Below are positions 29,691 through 33,489 of a stretch of 33,489 nt of DNA, piece after piece; positions within the stretch are counted from its first letter, which is position 1; every line of letters begins with the position of its first letter. The position numbers and the translations under genes are program-made. The notes under the pieces were generated by a model. It made no database searches. It was not told the DNA's origin and worked only from the letters and a program-made list of their open reading frames with translations. The DNA is taken from positions 1 through 33,489 of the forward strand of contig JALSJL010000019.1 of assembly GCA_026989405.1 (NCBI GenBank), written 5' to 3'. This stretch comes from Marinosulfonomonas sp. (GTDB lineage Bacteria > Pseudomonadota > Alphaproteobacteria > Rhodobacterales > Rhodobacteraceae).

Positions 29691-30778
29691 TGCGCCGTCC
29701 AATTCTTCGATTTCCGCCCCATTTCTTCAGCAAAACGGATCGCCGCAGCAACAGCCTTGAAATGCTCCGGCCAAATTTCCTGGCCGATGTCGACCATCGC
29801 AAACAGCGAGCGCGCGGTGGGTGGGTCTCGTTGAATGGGAACCCCGTTGCGCGCCGCAACTTCACGGATTACCGCTGCGATTTCATCGACTCCCTTGGCC
29901 ACGCAGACCGGGGCCGAGCCAGGAGCTCGGCTCCATTTCAGGGCAACGGCATAGTGGCTCGGATTAACGATTATTACATCCGCATTCGGAATATCGGCCA
30001 GCATCTGATTCAAGGCGATTTCCTGGCCACGCTGGCGACGTTGCTGTTTCATGTGTGGATCCCCCTCCATCTGCTTGGCTTCGTCGACCATTTCCTTTCG
30101 GCTCATCATGTTGGTTCGGCGGTGCTCGGCGCGCTGCCAAAGAAAGTCCACGGCACTGATTGCAAGGGCAATGCAAAAGACCAGCAGGACGAAAGTCAGT
30201 GCCGTATCAGTCATGTATGCTGTCGCGATTTCTGCGGGATAGAGAGTGGTTCCCACGATTTCAGAGACCTTGCTTGAAAGAAAAACGCCCAAGACGATGG
30301 AAAACACCAACAGCTTGGAAAAACTCTTGAGAAATTCAAACAACCCTTTGCGTCCAAACTTGTTTTTGGCGTTTGCGATCAGGGATATTCTGTTCAGCTT
30401 TGGCTTGACCTTGGACGGAACGACCACAAAGGAGCGTTGCGCCAGAATGGCCACGAGAACAGCCACGGCGGGCCCGAGAAAAAATGGCGAAACCGTCAGT
30501 CCAGCCGACCCCGCCAGTGTTCCGATTGCCGTGGAATGCCCCCCGGAAAACAGATCCTTCGATATTTCAGGTGCCTGGGCCAGTGTCCTTTCAAGGATCG
30601 CGCCAACCGTTTGCAACGCTTCCGCACCACCCCAGATTGCCACCAGAACAAAGCCGCCATAGCCCGCCGCCGTATTCAAGTCCGTCGAACGCGGAATATC
30701 ACCCTTCTTTCGCGCGTCATCCAGTTTCTTCTGGGACGCCTCATACGGCTTTTCGCCATTCTGGTCCTGCTCACTCAT
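29687..30778 (-). CDS. flhB: flagellar export switch protein FlhB
   Basis: This 363-aa protein of the export apparatus has four transmembrane helices in its N-terminal half and a cytoplasmic domain that self-cleaves and switches specificity from hook to filament substrates, together with FliK. The self-cleavage motif is NPSH (272-275, in ADVIIVNPSHYAVALKW) instead of the usual NPTH. The rest (YEASQKKLDDARKKGDIPRS at the N terminus, and GVDEIAAVIREVAARNGVPI) is typical. The ATG at 30778 overlaps the fliR stop by 4 bp; a longer open frame upstream is the shadow of fliR. Confidence 0.96.
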   Translation of the reverse strand: MSEQDQNGEKPYEASQKKLDDARKKGDIPRSTDLNTAAGYGGFVLVAIWGGAEALQTVGAILERTLAQAPEISKDLFSGGHSTAIGTLAGSAGLTVSPFFLGPAVAVLVAILAQRSFVVVPSKVKPKLNRISLIANAKNKFGRKGLFEFLKSFSKLLVFSIVLGVFLSSKVSEIVGTTLYPAEIATAYMTDTALTFVLLVFCIALAISAVDFLWQRAEHRRTNMMSRKEMVDEAKQMEGDPHMKQQRRQRGQEIALNQMLADIPNADVIIVNPSHYAVALKWSRAPGSAPVCVAKGVDEIAAVIREVAARNGVPIQRDPPTARSLFAMVDIGQEIWPEHFKAVAAAIRFAEEMGRKSKNWTAQ

Positions 30779-31554
30779 GGGCCGGACCCCAGGCCGGCCG
30801 CAAGCGCCGCCGTGAGAGCTGCGCTCCAGGCCGCAAGCATGACTGGCGATGCCAGAAACAGCAGAGCGAGCCCACCGGCAGTAACAGCCGGCGCCCCGAC
30901 GAAAGAAACCATGAGCTGCGGCATGGCGCGGTTGATCGCACCAAGCGCAATGTTGTAAATCAGCGATGCAATGGCAAAAGGCGCCGCCAAAGAGAACGCC
31001 AGGCGGAACGACTTCTGTATCTCTTCCGCGCCCCACTGCGCCAGCATTCCGGCATTTCCCAGGCTGCCCAGGTCAAACACCTGGTATGAAAAGACAAGGT
31101 ATTCGACAAAAACCACATGGATCTTCATGGTCACCATCAAAGCCAGGCCGGCGACCACAAGCAAATTTCCAAATGCCGGCTGCGGCTCGACACTCGCACC
31201 GGCAAAAGCCTGCGAAAGCGAGGTGGATTGGGCCGCGATGGCTCCGGCGACCTGCAAGGCGATGACAAACAGCCGGAGATACAGACCAACGACCAGGCCA
31301 ATGCCGACTTCGGATGCGAACAGCACGATGCGGGACGAAGTCTGCACATCGGGCAGAGAAAACCGACCCTCTACAGCTGGTGCGACCACGACCGTAAGGG
31401 CCAGGGTCAGAGCCAACTTGACGCGAACCGGAACCGAGCTTTCCCCGAGAACCGGCAACAAGGCCATGGCTGCGCCTATTCGTATGAACACCCAGAAGGC
31501 CACCGCGATCTGGTGTTCTGCCAGCCCCAGAAGTTCGGCCAGACTTCCCGTCAT
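30775..31554 (-). CDS. fliR: flagellar export gate protein FliR
   Basis: This 259-aa membrane protein has about six hydrophobic segments and is the single FliR subunit of the FliP5-FliQ4-FliR1 gate. Conserved parts are HQIAVAFWVFIRIGAAMALLPVLGESSVPVRVKLALTLALT, then EVGIGLVVGLYLRLFVIALQVAGAIAAQSTSLSQAF and GAINRAMPQLMVSFVGAPAVTAGGLAL. The ATG at 31554 overlaps the flhA stop (ATGA), and its own stop overlaps flhB in the same way, forming a translationally coupled chain flhA-fliR-flhB-fliJ-like. Confidence 0.95.
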   Translation of the reverse strand: MTGSLAELLGLAEHQIAVAFWVFIRIGAAMALLPVLGESSVPVRVKLALTLALTVVVAPAVEGRFSLPDVQTSSRIVLFASEVGIGLVVGLYLRLFVIALQVAGAIAAQSTSLSQAFAGASVEPQPAFGNLLVVAGLALMVTMKIHVVFVEYLVFSYQVFDLGSLGNAGMLAQWGAEEIQKSFRLAFSLAAPFAIASLIYNIALGAINRAMPQLMVSFVGAPAVTAGGLALLFLASPVMLAAWSAALTAALAAGLGSGP

Positions 31555-33489
31555 GCGGGCACCAGGCCGACCAGTGCCGGTTTCGCTTCTGTCCCGATTT
31601 CCTCGTAGGACAGCACCGGGTTCTGAACGCCTTTGGCCACCAGGACCGTCCGCAGATATCTTCGGCGCTTGGTGCTGGTCACCAAAGCAGGGTGGGTGCC
31701 CGCTTCGGCAGCCGTGGAAATTCGCTCTGTGATCAGATCGGCCAACCGGTTGAAATCCTGCGGTGGCAAGGCAACCTGTGACCCGGCGGAACCATCGAGC
31801 TGATACTGTTCGAAGCGGTCTTCCCATTCAGGCGAAAGTTGAATGAGCGGCAGGGTCCCATCGGGGCGTTTCAACTCGGACACCAACTGGAACCCGAGCC
31901 GCTGGCGCACATGTTCGCAAATCGATTCAGCCGTTGCATGCACGGTGCGTGCTTCGGAAATGGCTTCAAGGATCAGCGGCAGGTTGCGAATTGACACTCT
32001 CTCATCCAGGAGCAGTCTCAATACAGCAAGCAGCGTATCCAATGGAACCTTGTCGGGAATGAGCTCGTCAAAAATCTGTTTGTTGGCTTCAGCGCGCGAC
32101 GTCTCTGTCAGCCTGGTCATTTCATCCAGCAAGCGCCGTAGTGACCGAAGGCCCAACAGTCGCGACAGGTTGTTCTTGATCACTTCCAGAAGATGCGTGG
32201 CCAAGACCTCTGCCGGGTTGACCAGCGTCGCTCCCGCCATCTCGGCCTGCTCTCTGTCCTGCTCGGACAACCATCGCGCCGGAGCCCCGTAAACCGGTTC
32301 ATCAACATCTCGGCCCGCCGGCAGGCCATGGGCATCATCGGAAATCAGGGCCAGAACGCCATCGCTTTCCAATGTGTCTCTCGCTTGTTCAACGCCTTGG
32401 ATTCGGATGACATACTCACCTGTTTTCAGCGCAGCATTGTCGGTCAGCCGAATTTCCGGAATGATCAGGCCGAAATGCGCGGCAACATGCCGGCGAATAT
32501 TGTCGACCCGCGCCTCCAGCCCCACGGTTGGATCAAGAACCAGAGACACAAGATCCGGCGAAAACTCAATGTGAATATCATCCAGATCCAGAATGTCGCC
32601 AAGCGAGGTCGGCACTTGTGGGACTGGGTCGGTTGACTGTTCGACCCTGGCGGTTTTCTGGCGCTCGTTCACCCGCATGACGGCCCAGGCGCTCAGGCCC
32701 AGCACCACCGCTCCGGACAGGAACGGAACAAACGGCAGCCCGGGCACAAGGGCGAACAGCCCCATGAGAAAGGCAACCGTATAAAGTGCCGGCGGATAGC
32801 GCCCGAGTTGCTCAAAGAACGCTACATCAGTTGACCCGGAGGTTCCGCCGCGCGCCAGAAGCAAAGCCGAGGCGATGGATATGATCACAGCCGGAATTTG
32901 CGAAACCAGACCATCCCCCACGGTGAGGATCGCGTAGGTCTCAAATGCCTTTCCCACGGGCATCCCGTGCACCGCCACGCCGATAATGAGGCCCATGAAC
33001 ATGTTGAGCAACGTGATCAGCAACCCGGCAACGGCGTCGCCCTTGACGAATTTGGAAGCGCCATCCAGTGATCCGAAGAAAGTCGTCTCTGCCTGGTCGC
33101 GTTCGCGGCGGACCTTGGCTTCTGCATGATCGATCGCGCCGGCCGACATGTCGCTGTCAATGGCCAGCTGCTTGCCGGGCATCGCATCGAGCGCAAAGCG
33201 AGCCCCGACTTCGGCCATACGTGCCGCGCCCTTGGTAATCACCATGAAGTTGACGATCAAAAGGACGCCAAACACCACCAGGCCCATGAAGACATTGCCG
33301 CCCATCACAAACTGGGCAAACCCTTCGATGACTTTTCCCGCAGCCCCCGTGCCATTGTGGCCTTCGCCGATAATGAGTTTGGTGGAAGAAACATTCAGCG
33401 ACAATCGCAGCATCAATGAAGCCAGGAGAATGGTCGGAAAGGCCGAAAAATCAAGTGGCCGCTCGATGAACAGTGTCACGGTGAACATC
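31551..33489 (-). CDS. flhA: flagellar export protein FlhA (5' end outside window)
   Basis: 645 residues of the largest export-apparatus protein are visible. The frame is open to the last base of the window, so about 50 N-terminal residues, including the first transmembrane helix, are missing; the Met at 33488 is internal. Signatures are FIERPLDFSAFPTILLASLMLRLSLNVSSTKLII, the FHIPEP-type loop AEVGARFALDAMPGKQLAIDSDMSAG, and GDAVAGLLITLLNMFMGLIIGVAVHGM, followed by the cytoplasmic nonameric-ring domain to the C terminus. FlhA binds chaperone-substrate complexes and uses the proton gradient for export. It is the first visible gene of the flhA-fliR-flhB-fliJ-like operon. Confidence 0.97.
   Translation of the reverse strand, partial: MFTVTLFIERPLDFSAFPTILLASLMLRLSLNVSSTKLIIGEGHNGTGAAGKVIEGFAQFVMGGNVFMGLVVFGVLLIVNFMVITKGAARMAEVGARFALDAMPGKQLAIDSDMSAGAIDHAEAKVRRERDQAETTFFGSLDGASKFVKGDAVAGLLITLLNMFMGLIIGVAVHGMPVGKAFETYAILTVGDGLVSQIPAVIISIASALLLARGGTSGSTDVAFFEQLGRYPPALYTVAFLMGLFALVPGLPFVPFLSGAVVLGLSAWAVMRVNERQKTARVEQSTDPVPQVPTSLGDILDLDDIHIEFSPDLVSLVLDPTVGLEARVDNIRRHVAAHFGLIIPEIRLTDNAALKTGEYVIRIQGVEQARDTLESDGVLALISDDAHGLPAGRDVDEPVYGAPARWLSEQDREQAEMAGATLVNPAEVLATHLLEVIKNNLSRLLGLRSLRRLLDEMTRLTETSRAEANKQIFDELIPDKVPLDTLLAVLRLLLDERVSIRNLPLILEAISEARTVHATAESICEHVRQRLGFQLVSELKRPDGTLPLIQLSPEWEDRFEQYQLDGSAGSQVALPPQDFNRLADLITERISTAAEAGTHPALVTSTKRRRYLRTVLVAKGVQNPVLSYEEIGTEAKPALVGLVPA

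Noticed and set aside
1..33489. tRNA, rRNA, CRISPR arrays, prophage or defence islands
   Set aside because: No cloverleaf, regularly spaced repeats, integrase, phage or defence genes were recognised; the only mobile DNA is the IS at the left edge.

Overview
This is a high-GC alphaproteobacterial chromosome segment, most likely from the Rhodobacteraceae (Roseobacter/Rhodobacter group). The evidence is a petP-petR type regulator pair, the gene order rpsT / rhodanese / dnaA / dnaN / recF / gyrB, flaF-flbT behind a single flagellin, and a flagellar cluster containing a DUF1217 protein. The genus cannot be fixed from sequence reading alone.

Layout. (1) 1-883: a complete IS5-family element (about 5-879) with a frameshifted transposase. 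It sits exactly on the stop codon of an OmpR-type response regulator (petR-like), flanked by CTAG direct repeats. (2) 880-3599: petR and a MarR-type regulator (petP-like) on the minus strand overlap by 4 bp. They are divergent from a branched-chain aminotransferase (ilvE), which is followed by a small membrane-anchored protein. (3) 3602-11573: a minus-strand DNA replication block, read rpsT -> rhodanese -> dnaA -> dnaN -> recF -> VOC protein -> gyrB -> small basic protein. A clear rpsT promoter and a clear terminator set rpsT apart from the rhodanese-dnaA pair. (4) 11765-13456: enoyl-CoA hydratase and the DNA glycosylase mutM (minus strand, GTG start), then ubiE-ubiB (plus strand) for ubiquinone synthesis. 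A phosphotransferase-like kinase converges on ubiB. (5) 16757-33489: a flagellar cluster in several transcription units. These are fliK-flgD (minus); a FlgJ-like rod-binding protein, a FlgN-like protein, flagellin, flaF, flbT and DUF1217 (plus); fliI (minus); flgB-flgC-fliE-fliQ-flgF-flgG-flgA-flgH-fliL (plus); and flhA-fliR-flhB-fliJ-like (minus), with flhA running off the right end.

The replication block supplies the initiator (DnaA), sliding clamp (DnaN), recombination mediator (RecF) and gyrase B. The flagellar genes supply rod (FlgB, C, F, G, FliE), L-ring (FlgH), P-ring chaperone (FlgA), hook cap (FlgD), hook-length control (FliK), the export gate and ATPase (FlhA, FlhB, FliR, FliQ, FliI), the filament protein, and the FlaF/FlbT pair that in Caulobacter controls flagellin translation. 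Genes for FliF, FlgI, FlgE, FliP and the stator are not in this window.

Genes are densely packed: many neighbours overlap by 4 bp (ATGA), and no stretch over 300 bases lacks a gene. I saw no tRNA, rRNA, CRISPR array or recognisable DnaA-box cluster. No wholly novel multi-gene system stands out. The most interesting signals are the insertion sequence that shares a stop codon with its target gene, the stem-loops flanking the flagellin gene, a perfect palindrome at the gyrB promoter, and a recurrent-looking Rhodobacterales intergenic element between dnaN and recF.
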